Below, piece after piece: positions 1 through 7,437 of a stretch of DNA of 8,936 nucleotides; within the stretch, counting starts at the first letter, position 1, and the number at the start of each line of letters is the position of its first letter. The notes under the pieces are model-generated. The model worked only from the letters and a program-made list of their open reading frames with translations. It did not search any database and was not told where the DNA came from. This stretch comes from Treponema sp. UBA4319 (GTDB lineage: Bacteria; Spirochaetota; Spirochaetia; Treponematales; Treponemataceae), in assembly GCA_002393865.1 (NCBI GenBank), contig DGUD01000168.1, positions 1-8,936 of the forward strand. Direction: 5' to 3'. A program made the translations under genes and the position numbers.

Positions 1-19
1 GGCAGTCCGGGTGTTTTTC

Positions 20-42
20 CGCTGGGAGCGCATTTTTGTTTT
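20..42 (+). terminator. Weak terminator-like hairpin
   Basis: A short stem CGCT/AGCG with a GGG loop (20-30) is followed by a T-rich run, CATTTTTGTTTT (31-42). This could end transcription of a gene lying upstream of the window. The four-pair stem is short for an intrinsic terminator, so the call is tentative. Confidence 0.25.
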
Positions 43-57
43 CATGCTGAAGCCCTG
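42..57 (+). repeat. 16-bp inverted flanking repeat, left copy
   Basis: TCATGCTGAAGCCCTG at 42-57 recurs exactly, in inverted orientation, at 8918-8933. Similarity continues loosely past the exact match (CCGCAGGA here against TGCGCAGGG on the other copy read in the same sense), so the true repeat may be about 24 bp with a one-base indel. It could be a dispersed intergenic repeat or a border of the five-gene block. The sequence alone does not decide between these. Confidence 0.5.
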
Positions 58-90
58 CCGCAGGAGCCACGGGAATCAATTTTGTGTTCC

Positions 91-164
91 GCTCCCGGCG
101 GGAATGGTATCCGCTCCCGGCGGGAATGGTATCCGATTCCGGCGGAAATGGTATCCGATTCCGG
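91..164 (+). repeat. 22-bp tandem repeat array with internal dyads
   Basis: Units lie at 91-112, 113-134 and 135-156, with the first 8 bases of a fourth at 157-164. Units 1 and 2 are identical. Unit 3 differs at three positions only. Each unit holds an 11-bp dyad: TCCCG-G-CGGGA in units 1 and 2 (93-103, 115-125) and TTCCG-G-CGGAA in unit 3 (137-147). A further copy of the motif lies in the opposite sense at 183-192 (GCCGGGAGCG). The 22-bp period is about two helical turns, so the dyads would face the same side of the DNA. The array ends about 57 bp upstream of the -35 box of the sensor operon. A multi-site operator is plausible, and an inert repeat is the alternative. Confidence 0.85.
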
Positions 165-220
165 GGCCACCGGGCGATTTTTGCCGGGAGCGCAATCCCC
201 GGTCGCGCAGACTTTTTCCC

Positions 221-249
221 TTGAAACCAGCACATTTCCGCGATATAAT
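221..249 (+). promoter_or_regulatory. Sigma-70-type promoter of the sensor operon
   Basis: TTGAAA (221-226), a 17-base spacer and a perfect TATAAT (244-249) form a near-consensus housekeeping promoter. Transcription would start near 256, giving a 5' UTR of roughly 48 bases before the ATG at 304. It lies directly downstream of the 22-bp repeat array and is the only strong promoter seen ahead of the three-gene unit. Confidence 0.8.
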
Positions 250-303
250 AGAAAGTAAGTGCGGATACACATGCTGCCGCCCGCAAGCCGAGGAGATGTC
301 GAA

Positions 304-1485
304 ATGAGAATTCCCAGAACCACCGCAGTGCTCTTGCCGCTCTTCCTCCTGTTCGCCGCCTGCAAATCAGGGGAGGGAACGGTGAAGGTCGGGCTGCTCC
401 ATTCGCTGTCGGGCACGATGGCCATCAGCGAGGCCGCGGTACGAGACGCGGAGCTGCTCGCTATCGCCGAAATCAATGCGGCAGGCGGCGTGCTGGGCAA
501 GCAAATCGAGGCGGTGGAGGCCGACGGGGAAAGCAATCCCGATGTCTTTGCGCGCAAATCACGAGAGCTTTTGACGGCAGGCGGCGTATCAAGCGTCTTC
601 GGCTGCTGGACAAGCACGTCGCGCCAGGCCGTCATTCCGGTATTCGAGGAGCTGAACGGGCTCTTGTGGTACCCCGTCCAGTACGAGGGAATGGAGCGGA
701 GCAGGAGCGTGATGTACATGGGCGCCTGCCCGAACCAGCAGATTGTGCCCGCCGTGGAATACTGCGCGGAGCGCTTCGGCACACGGTTCTTCCTTATCGG
801 CAGCGATTATGTGTTCCCCCGCACGGCACATGCAATCATCAAGGCACAGCTGGCATCCCTTGGCGGCGAATGCGTGGGCGAAGTCTACGAGGACATGGGC
901 ATGCAGGATTTTACGGAAGTGGCGGCCGAAATCGCGCGGACGCATCCTGATGTCGTGATGAACACACTCAACGGCGACTCCAACGTGGCGTTCTTTTCGG
1001 CGCTGGCGGCGGCGGGCATTTCCGCGCAGGACATTCCCGTGATGAGCTTCTCGATTGCGGAGGAGGAAATCTCCCGGATGGACGCAAAGACGCTCGCCGG
1101 GCACCTTGTGGCAAGGAATTATTTTGAGACGCTCCGGACGCAGGAGAACGAGCATTTCGTAAGCGCCTACACGAAGCGATTCGGCAAGGAGCGCCGGACG
1201 AGCGCACCCGTGGAGGCGTCCTACATCGCAGTCCATCTCTGGGCGCTCGCATGCGAGAAGGCGGGCAGCTTTGATACCGACGCGGTGCGGGTTGCGGCAA
1301 AGGGGCTGAGCTTTCCCGCGCCGGAAGGGCTGGTGACGCTCGACAGCGGGAACCAGCACCTGTACAAGAAAGTCCGCATCGGCACCATCAACGCTCAGGG
1401 ACTGATTGACGAGGTATGGGAGGCGCCGTCAAGCGTCCGCCCCGACCCCTACCTGAGCACGTATGCATGGGCGCTCGGCCTGTAG
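304..1485 (+). CDS. UrtA-like branched-chain/urea-type substrate-binding lipoprotein
   Basis: Predicted 393-residue extracytoplasmic lipoprotein of the type I periplasmic binding protein fold (UrtA/AmiC/FmdD group), which binds small amides or related ligands. Residues 1-20 form a lipoprotein signal (MRIPR, hydrophobic stretch, FAAC) with Cys20 as the lipid anchor. Phe at -3 is unusual outside spirochaetes. UrtA-type signatures are clear: VKVGLLHSLSGTMAISE (27-43), FGCWTS with PVFEELNGLLWYPVQYEG (99-129), GSDYVFPRTA (166-175), NTLNGDSNVAFF (220-231), SFSIAEEE (248-255) and the C-terminal RPDPY (379-383). The ATG at 304 is preferred because AGGAGA lies 7 bases upstream and the signal peptide begins there. 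A GTG at 259 falls almost on the predicted transcription start. No urtBCDE permease or ATPase genes follow; a histidine kinase starts 15 bases downstream. The ligand is not certain: urea is the family default, but a sensing role for another amide-like compound is equally possible. Confidence 0.88.
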   Translation: MRIPRTTAVLLPLFLLFAACKSGEGTVKVGLLHSLSGTMAISEAAVRDAELLAIAEINAAGGVLGKQIEAVEADGESNPDVFARKSRELLTAGGVSSVFGCWTSTSRQAVIPVFEELNGLLWYPVQYEGMERSRSVMYMGACPNQQIVPAVEYCAERFGTRFFLIGSDYVFPRTAHAIIKAQLASLGGECVGEVYEDMGMQDFTEVAAEIARTHPDVVMNTLNGDSNVAFFSALAAAGISAQDIPVMSFSIAEEEISRMDAKTLAGHLVARNYFETLRTQENEHFVSAYTKRFGKERRTSAPVEASYIAVHLWALACEKAGSFDTDAVRVAAKGLSFPAPEGLVTLDSGNQHLYKKVRIGTINAQGLIDEVWEAPSSVRPDPYLSTYAWALGL

Positions 1486-1500
1486 CAAGGAGACGCGCCG

Positions 1501-4311
1501 ATGAAAAAACGACGGCTGTTCGCGGCCAACATGGCAATCGTCCTCGGAATGTCGCTCGTAACAATGCTGTACGTGCGCTCCGACAACGCGGCGGCCGTAG
1601 AATCCCAGCGGCGGGACTTCCTGACGATGACGGAGGGGCTCTCGCAGGTGACGGCAAACTACCTTGCGAGCGAGCAGTTCGTCTGCGATACCTGGGCGGC
1701 ATACATAAACAGCCACCGACTTTCCATGCAGGAAGCGCTCGACTTTACGCGAATCTCGCGCCCCAAGCACTACTCCACCGTGCACATCATCTACATAGAC
1801 GACGGCTCGTTCGCAGGCTTTTCGGTTGACCCAAAAGTGAACGACAAAAACGAATACGCCGTAAGCTACAGCAACATACCGCTGTTCAGCGACATCGACA
1901 GCTCGCTCTCGGACGGCGGGCATGTGAACATCACGCGCACCTACACCAACCCGATGAACGGCGTGCAGTCGATTGCCTTTTACAGCAAGGTGGCGCTCTC
2001 CGAGGAAGGGCACACGCGCGACGCGCTCCTGATGCGCATCATTCCCATACAGATACTGCACGACGGCTGGATATTCCCGACCGACCGCTACAACGACGTG
2101 CAGATTTCGCTCATAGAATTCTCCGGCGGCTACATCATCAAGGGGCCGAGCTTCAAGAATTCCAATTTCTTTGAATTCTACAAATCGTACAACCAGGACG
2201 ATTTTAACCCGCATTTCCAAGACGACATCACCGGCACTGACGGTACGGCCGCCATGCACGACTCGCACGGCACGGAGATTATGATTGCCCATGCCATAGT
2301 GAACAGCACGGGTGGATGGATTATGCTTGCGGGCGTCCCGATGACGGAGATTGCGGGCAAACCCGTGAACTGGGTGCTCACGCTGCTCCTCTCGCTGGGT
2401 CTCGCGCTGCTCTTCGCCTTCAACGTAGCCATGCTCATAGCGTACAACCGCCAGCTCTCGCTCACCGCCGAGGCGGCGGACGCCGCAAACAAGGCAAAGT
2501 CAAACTTCCTTTCCGTGATGAGCCACGACATCCGCACGCCCATAAACGCAGTCCTGGGGCTTGACGAGATGGTGCTGCGCGAGAGCAACGACGAGACCAT
2601 CCGCAGCTACGCCTCGGACATCCAGTCAAGCGGCAAGATGCTCCTCGCGCTCATCAACGACATCCTCGACTTCTCAAAAATCGAAGCGGGCAAGATGGAA
2701 ATCATCTCCGCGGAATACGACTTTGCCGCCGTGGTGGCAGATTTGGTGAACATCATCCAGAGCCGTGCCGACGCGAAGGGTCTCTCGTTCACGGTGAATG
2801 TGGACGAGACAATGCCCTCGCAGCTCCGCGGCGACGACACGCGCATAAAGCAGTGCGCGCTCAACCTGCTCACCAACGCCGTCAAGTACACGCATTCCGG
2901 CGGCGTCACGCTCAACATCAGCTTCTGCCGTGAAGACGACACGCACGTGCTCATCACCGTGCATGTGCTGGACACGGGCATCGGCATCAAGGCTGAGGAC
3001 ATAGAGAAGCTCTGCTCGCCGTTCCAGCGGATTGAAGAAAGCCGCAACCGCAACATCGAAGGCACAGGTCTGGGGATGAGCATCGTAAAGAGCCTGCTGT
3101 CTGCCATGGGTAGCCAGCTCGTCGTAAAGAGCGACTACGGCAAGGGGAGCGACTTCTCGTTTACGGTGCGGCAGGAAGTGCTCGCGTGGGAGCCCATCGG
3201 CGACTGGCGCGCGGCGCACCGGGAATCCGCAAAATCGGCAGTGCGCTACACTGAAAGCTTCCAGGCGCCGGATGCAAAGATTCTGGTGGTGGACGACACG
3301 CCGATGAACCTGACGGTGGTCAAGGGGCTGCTCAAGGCGACCCGCATCCAGATAGAGACGGCCGCGGACGCAATGAGCGCGCTCGAAAAGGCGCATGACA
3401 CGCCGTTCAACATCATCCTTGCCGACCACCTGATGCCGCAGATGGGCGGGCTGGAGATGCTGCAGAAGCTCCGGGCTGACACCACAAGCGTGAACCAGCA
3501 CACCGTCTGCATCGCGCTCACCGCAAACGCGGTTTCCGGCGCGCGGGAGATGTACCTTGAGGCAGGATTCTCCGACTATCTGACAAAACCAGTGGACAGC
3601 GCCAAGCTGGAGGCGATGCTGGCAAAATACCTGCCGGAGCAGCTCATGCTGCACAGCGGCGACGACGGCTACAAGGCGGGCGGAAGCAGTCCGGCAGCGG
3701 ACACAGGAGCCGCCGACCCGCTCGTGCGGGAGATGTTCGCGCTGGACTCCGGCGCCGCACTGCGGAACTGCGGCAGCGCCGAGACATTCATCGAGGCGGT
3801 GCGGAACTTCCACGAGGTCATCGGGGAAAAATCCGCCGCCATCGAAGCCTTTGCGGCAGACGAAGCCTGGAAGGATTACACGATACTCGTCCACGCGCTC
3901 AAAAGCAGCGCGCGGCTCATCGGCGCAGCGGAGCTTTCCGCCCAGGCGGCGGAGCTGGAGCAGCACGGCAACGAGGCGCAAGCAGGCGACGCGGCGGCGA
4001 TTCCAGCTATCCGGGAGAAGACGCCCGCGCTGCTGGAAGCCTACCGCGCATACATTCCGCGCCTTGCGCCGCTGTGCAAGCCGGGCTCCGGCAATACCGA
4101 TGACAGGCGCCCCGAAATTCCTGCCGCAAAACTCGCGGAGGCGCTCGCAGCCCTGCGCGAGGTGCTGGTCGCATTCGACTTCGGCACAGCGGACGCCATC
4201 ATCGCCGAGCTTGACGGCTTTGCGATGCCCGCCGCTTTTGCCCCTACATACACAAAAATCCGTGCAGCCGTCCGCGCCGTCGATCAGAGCACGGCGCTAT
4301 CGCTGCTGTGA
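1501..4311 (+). CDS. Hybrid sensor histidine kinase (HisKA-HATPase-REC-HPt)
   Basis: Predicted 936-residue membrane hybrid kinase with a full intrinsic phosphorelay. TM1 (about 7-25) and TM2 (about 290-315) bracket an extracytoplasmic sensor of about 260 residues that resembles a Cache/PAS-like ligand-binding region. There is no HAMP; a short coil (317-333) leads straight into HisKA. The H-box SHDIRTPINAV places the phosphorylated His at 342. The ATPase domain shows the N-box NLLTNAVKYT (455-464), DTGIGI (491-496) and GTGLGMSIVK (521-530). The receiver domain (593-714) has the acidic pair D598/D599, acceptor D642 in ADHLMP, T674 and K696. The HPt domain (about 735-855) has H798 in HALKSSARLIGA. 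A helical tail (872-936) follows. The start has AAGGAG 8 bases upstream. The gene sits between two binding-protein genes with gaps of 15 and 8 bases, which suggests that it senses ligands presented by one or both. No DNA-binding partner is seen. The family call is firm; the signal is unknown. Confidence 0.96.
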   Translation: MKKRRLFAANMAIVLGMSLVTMLYVRSDNAAAVESQRRDFLTMTEGLSQVTANYLASEQFVCDTWAAYINSHRLSMQEALDFTRISRPKHYSTVHIIYIDDGSFAGFSVDPKVNDKNEYAVSYSNIPLFSDIDSSLSDGGHVNITRTYTNPMNGVQSIAFYSKVALSEEGHTRDALLMRIIPIQILHDGWIFPTDRYNDVQISLIEFSGGYIIKGPSFKNSNFFEFYKSYNQDDFNPHFQDDITGTDGTAAMHDSHGTEIMIAHAIVNSTGGWIMLAGVPMTEIAGKPVNWVLTLLLSLGLALLFAFNVAMLIAYNRQLSLTAEAADAANKAKSNFLSVMSHDIRTPINAVLGLDEMVLRESNDETIRSYASDIQSSGKMLLALINDILDFSKIEAGKMEIISAEYDFAAVVADLVNIIQSRADAKGLSFTVNVDETMPSQLRGDDTRIKQCALNLLTNAVKYTHSGGVTLNISFCREDDTHVLITVHVLDTGIGIKAEDIEKLCSPFQRIEESRNRNIEGTGLGMSIVKSLLSAMGSQLVVKSDYGKGSDFSFTVRQEVLAWEPIGDWRAAHRESAKSAVRYTESFQAPDAKILVVDDTPMNLTVVKGLLKATRIQIETAADAMSALEKAHDTPFNIILADHLMPQMGGLEMLQKLRADTTSVNQHTVCIALTANAVSGAREMYLEAGFSDYLTKPVDSAKLEAMLAKYLPEQLMLHSGDDGYKAGGSSPAADTGAADPLVREMFALDSGAALRNCGSAETFIEAVRNFHEVIGEKSAAIEAFAADEAWKDYTILVHALKSSARLIGAAELSAQAAELEQHGNEAQAGDAAAIPAIREKTPALLEAYRAYIPRLAPLCKPGSGNTDDRRPEIPAAKLAEALAALREVLVAFDFGTADAIIAELDGFAMPAAFAPTYTKIRAAVRAVDQSTALSLL

Positions 4312-4319
4312 GGTACATC

Positions 4320-5636
4320 ATGGAAAAAAGAAACATCTGTTCTGCCCGCTCCTTTGCCCCGCACCTCTGCGCGCTGCTTCTTGCAGCCATACTCCTTTCC
4401 GGCTGCGGCAAAAAGACGTCCGTCGCGCAGGATGACGCCCCGGCATTCGTCCCGCGCCTTGACAGCGGTACCACCGGCACAATACTCATCGCCGGGCACT
4501 ACGCAAACTTTGAGGCACTGGAGGCGGAGTTCGACCGCTTCAACGCATATTATCCCGGCATAGAGCTCTCCTACGAATACCTTGACAGCTACAACTCCAA
4601 TATAGCGACCGCAATCGCGGGCAGCGAGGCGCCGGACATATTCTTTACGTTCACGTGGATGCTCGACAAGCCGGAATGCGAGCCGCTCTTTGAGGCGGCA
4701 GAGGATCTCTCCGCCCCGGCGCTCGGTATCAATCTCTCCGCAGTCCGGCAGGAGCTGATGACGGAGCATCCGGGCGGAAAGATGCTGATGGTGCCCGTGC
4801 TCTCCTCCACCTACGGGATGCTCGTGAACCAGGATTTGTTCAAGAAGCACGGCATAGAAATTCCGCAGACCTACGACGATTTCAAGAGTGCGTGCAAGAA
4901 ATTCATAGAAGAAGGCATCGCTGTGCCCATACTCGGCGGCTTGAGCGACAAGGCGAGCAGCATGTACAGCGCATTTTCGCTGCCGTATTTCTACCACAGC
5001 GTCGGTCTCATCCCCGGCAGCGTTCCCCTGCTCAACTCGCTCAATCCCGAAGCTGGAAAATTCCTTGCGCCGCTGCTCAGCATGACCGAAGACTTTATGT
5101 CAAGCGGCATCGTCAACCAGAGCGCCTGCAAGGAGCTGAAAAACGACTACGATGCGCTCATCATGCGCTTTTTTGAGGGCGACATCCCGATTGCGATTAC
5201 AAGCGCCGATATCGTGTCCGGCACCAAAAAGCGGGAGCGGCTTTCGGAGGCATTCATCGCGCAACCTTTTACCTACAGCTTCCACCCCGTCCCCGTACCG
5301 GAATACGGCGGCATTTTCTTCAATTCGCCCGTCATCGATTTCTCGGTGAACCGGAACAGCAGGAACCTCGCGCTCGCCAACGAATTCATGCGATTCCTCC
5401 TTTCTTCCGAGGAACTGAACAATCTGTCCGCCATAAAGCGGCTCGTCACCGTGTCCACGGACTTTTCTTTTGACGAGGTTTACTCGGCGTTCGCGGTCGC
5501 GACATTCGTCTACGCCGAGCGCACCGGGCTCATGGACAACGCGATAAAGCAGGTGCGGCGCGCCGTAAGGAACGTCGCCAACGGCACGATGAGCCCAGAA
5601 GAGGCGATGGCGAGCTACGGCACCCTCTGGGAATGA
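4320..5636 (+). CDS. Family 1 (sugar-type) extracellular solute-binding lipoprotein
   Basis: Predicted 438-residue lipoprotein of the type II binding-protein fold (SBP_bac_1-like), the kind that usually delivers sugars or oligosaccharides to ABC importers. Residues 1-28 are a signal peptide with lipobox LLSG and Cys29. Family features include the first strand TGTILIAGHYANFEALEAEFDRFNAYYPGI split over 52-81, APDIFFTF (104-111), STYGMLVNQDLFKKHGI (163-179), FFEGDIPIAITSA (284-296) and a C-terminal FMRFLLSSEELN (356-367). The start at ATG 4320 is chosen because TGAGG, which overlaps the kinase stop codon, lies 6 bases upstream. A GTG at 4308 overlaps the kinase by 4 bases but lacks a ribosome site and would weaken the signal peptide. 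No permease genes follow, so a sensing partnership with the kinase is an inference from context. The ligand cannot be read from the sequence. Confidence 0.88.
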   Translation: MEKRNICSARSFAPHLCALLLAAILLSGCGKKTSVAQDDAPAFVPRLDSGTTGTILIAGHYANFEALEAEFDRFNAYYPGIELSYEYLDSYNSNIATAIAGSEAPDIFFTFTWMLDKPECEPLFEAAEDLSAPALGINLSAVRQELMTEHPGGKMLMVPVLSSTYGMLVNQDLFKKHGIEIPQTYDDFKSACKKFIEEGIAVPILGGLSDKASSMYSAFSLPYFYHSVGLIPGSVPLLNSLNPEAGKFLAPLLSMTEDFMSSGIVNQSACKELKNDYDALIMRFFEGDIPIAITSADIVSGTKKRERLSEAFIAQPFTYSFHPVPVPEYGGIFFNSPVIDFSVNRNSRNLALANEFMRFLLSSEELNNLSAIKRLVTVSTDFSFDEVYSAFAVATFVYAERTGLMDNAIKQVRRAVRNVANGTMSPEEAMASYGTLWE

Positions 5637-5642
5637 CATGCC

Positions 5643-5724
5643 GCAGCGCAGGTTCCGCCGGATATTCAGGCGCAAAAACCGCAAGCAATTGTGCACGACC
5701 TGCGCTGCCGGCTCTATGGCCGGC
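5643..5724 (+). promoter_or_regulatory. Overlapping inverted repeats in the esterase leader
   Basis: An 11-bp perfect inverted repeat pairs GCAGCGCAGGT (5643-5653) with ACCTGCGCTGC (5698-5708). A second hairpin pairs GCCGGC (5707-5712) with GCCGGC (5719-5724) around a TCTATG loop, ending 9 bases before the AGGAGG of the esterase gene. The two structures share bases 5707-5708, so in RNA they would partly compete. There is no U-tract, so simple termination is unlikely. Regulation is only a possibility; GC-rich sequence forms such stems easily. Confidence 0.35.
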
Positions 5725-5744
5725 GGAGCAGAGAGGAGGATTTT

Positions 5745-7427
5745 ATGCAGGATTTTTCATTCGCGGCAGTGTTCTCTGACCACTGCGTGCTGCAGCGCGG
5801 CAAGGACATCGCCTTGTTCGGGACAGCGGCAGACGGGGCAGAGATTGAGCTTTCTCTGAGCGGGGCTGACGGCATGCAGCTCGCGCAGAACAGCACTATC
5901 GCGCGGAACGGCAGGTGGGAGCTTTTTCTGCCGCCGCAGAGCGCGCAGGACGGCTGCACAGTCCGCGCGGAATGCCATGCGGGCGGCACCACAGAAACGC
6001 GTGTGCTGCAGGATATCGCCATCGGGGAAGTCTGGCTTGCCGGCGGGCAGAGCAACATGGAATTCGAGCTGCAGAACTGCACGGAAGGTCCTGCGGAGCT
6101 TGCCGACAGCGAAGGGAACGGCGGCGGAAAACAGGTGCGCTTCTACTACACGAACAAAATCGGCTGGATGGACAAAGCCTTCTACGAGGCCGAACGGAAG
6201 ACCTGCTGGCAGACATGGCAGTCCGAGGCAAAAAAATCATGGTCGGCCGTCGGCTACTTTTTTGCCCGCAAGCTCGCAAAAGACCTCGGCGTAACGGTTG
6301 GCGTCATCGGCTGCAACTGGGGCGGCACCAGCGCAAGCGCGTGGATGCGCCGCGAATATCTGGAGAAGGACGCCGACCTGTCCTGCTACCTGAGCGAATA
6401 CGAAGAGGCGCTCAGGGGCAAGAGCGTGGAGCAGCAGTGCGCCGAATACGACGCCTATGAGCAGGAGAACAACGTGTGGCAGGAGAAATTCGCGCGGATG
6501 TTCGAGAAGGACAAGAACCTTACCTGGGAGACCGCGGAAAAGGTGCTGGGCAAGTGCCCGTGGCCAGGACCCAAGTCCTGCAAGAACCCCTACCGCCCCA
6601 CCGGCCTGTATGACTGCATGGTGGCGCGCATCCTGCCGTACACGCTCAGGGGAGTCATCTGGTACCAGGGCGAGAGCGACGACCACAAGCCCGCAAGTTA
6701 CCGCAAGCTCTTCACCGCGCTCATAGAGAACTGGCGCGCGGACTGGCACGACCCGGCGCTGCCGTTCGTCTTTGTGCAGCTGCCGAACCACCGCTATCAG
6801 GCGGACAAAGATTTCAAGCACTGGTGCATCATCCGCGAGGCGCAGCAGCAGGTACACGATTCCGTCAGGAACGCATGGATGAGCTGCGCGCTCGACAAAG
6901 GGCAGTTCAGCGACATCCACCCCAAGGCAAAGCAGGAAGTGGGCGAGCGGCTGGAGCGCAACGCGCTCGCAAACGTATACAAAAAAGCCGCCCCGGACGA
7001 GGCGCTCTCTCCCATGCTGGAAAGCAGCCGCGCGGAAAAGGGGCGGATGGTGCTGCGCTTCCGGCACGCGGGCGGCGGCTTCTGCCTGCGGGACGACGCG
7101 CAGGTGCTCGCCGAATACAAGGAGATGGAGCGGCGGCAGGGCAACACTGTCCCTGCGGAATTCACCGGCTTTGAGCTTGCGGGAATCGACGGCGTGTTCC
7201 ATCCGGCAGCATTCGCATTCGGCACGGAAGACGGCAAGGCAAGCATCACGCTCAGCAGCCCGCAGGTTTCCCGCCCGCTGTCCGCGCGCTACGCGTGGTT
7301 CAACTACGGCCCCGTCACCGTATTCGGCGCAAACGGACTGCCGCTCGCACCGTTCCGGACGGACAGCGGCCAGCCCGCACAGGAATCGGGTCACGCCGCC
7401 ATCCAGCAGATTATGACCGTCGGCTGA
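5745..7427 (+). CDS. Sialate O-acetylesterase-family carbohydrate esterase
   Basis: Predicted 560-residue SGNH-type esterase of the SASA family, whose members remove O-acetyl groups from sialic acids or from acetylated polysaccharides such as xylan. An N-terminal beta domain carries the family opening FSDHCVLQRGKDIALFG (10-26). The nucleophile is Ser103 in AGGQSNMEFEL. An oxyanion-type block follows in GVIGCNWGGTSASAWM (186-201), then WYQGESD (306-312). The Asp-x-His pair is D390/H392 in SDIHPKAKQEVGERL. A C-terminal beta region completes the chain, so the protein looks full length. There is no signal peptide, so it should act in the cytoplasm on imported substrates. The ATG at 5745 is chosen because AGGAGG lies 5 bases upstream; an in-frame GTG at 5691 has no ribosome site. 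It follows the binding-protein gene by 108 bases and could be co-transcribed. A link to a sugar imported or sensed by that lipoprotein is plausible but not shown. The exact substrate is unknown. Confidence 0.9.
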   Translation: MQDFSFAAVFSDHCVLQRGKDIALFGTAADGAEIELSLSGADGMQLAQNSTIARNGRWELFLPPQSAQDGCTVRAECHAGGTTETRVLQDIAIGEVWLAGGQSNMEFELQNCTEGPAELADSEGNGGGKQVRFYYTNKIGWMDKAFYEAERKTCWQTWQSEAKKSWSAVGYFFARKLAKDLGVTVGVIGCNWGGTSASAWMRREYLEKDADLSCYLSEYEEALRGKSVEQQCAEYDAYEQENNVWQEKFARMFEKDKNLTWETAEKVLGKCPWPGPKSCKNPYRPTGLYDCMVARILPYTLRGVIWYQGESDDHKPASYRKLFTALIENWRADWHDPALPFVFVQLPNHRYQADKDFKHWCIIREAQQQVHDSVRNAWMSCALDKGQFSDIHPKAKQEVGERLERNALANVYKKAAPDEALSPMLESSRAEKGRMVLRFRHAGGGFCLRDDAQVLAEYKEMERRQGNTVPAEFTGFELAGIDGVFHPAAFAFGTEDGKASITLSSPQVSRPLSARYAWFNYGPVTVFGANGLPLAPFRTDSGQPAQESGHAAIQQIMTVG

Positions 7428-7437
7428 GACGCGCCAC

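Noticed and set aside
91..164. CRISPR-like array
   Set aside because: The 22-bp units are directly abutting with no spacers, and no cas genes are present.
259..303. GTG at 259 as the start of the first gene
   Set aside because: It lies at the predicted transcription start, has no ribosome site and would put 15 extra residues ahead of a normal signal peptide.
42..782. Open frames on the - strand covering the leader and the start of the first gene
   Set aside because: They run through the tandem repeats and promoter and oppose a well-supported lipoprotein gene; no motif is visible.
304..1485. Start of a complete urea (urt) transport operon
   Set aside because: The binding protein is UrtA-like, but a kinase follows instead of urtB-E, so transport of urea cannot be claimed.
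2674..3981. Long open frame on the - strand across the kinase gene
   Set aside because: It is the antisense shadow of a GC-rich gene whose + strand frame has full kinase motifs. Its translation is rich in His, Arg and Val with no recognisable domain.
4308..4319. GTG at 4308 as the start of the second lipoprotein gene (4-base overlap with the kinase)
   Set aside because: No ribosome site precedes it, while ATG 4320 has TGAGG 6 bases upstream. Translational coupling remains possible with either start.
5638..5859. Small 73-residue frame between the second lipoprotein and the esterase
   Set aside because: Arg/Cys-rich, no ribosome site, and it overlaps the esterase start in another frame.
6237..7394. 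Long open frame on the - strand inside the esterase gene
   Set aside because: Antisense shadow; the + strand frame carries the SGNH motifs throughout, and the - frame shows no family features or ribosome site.
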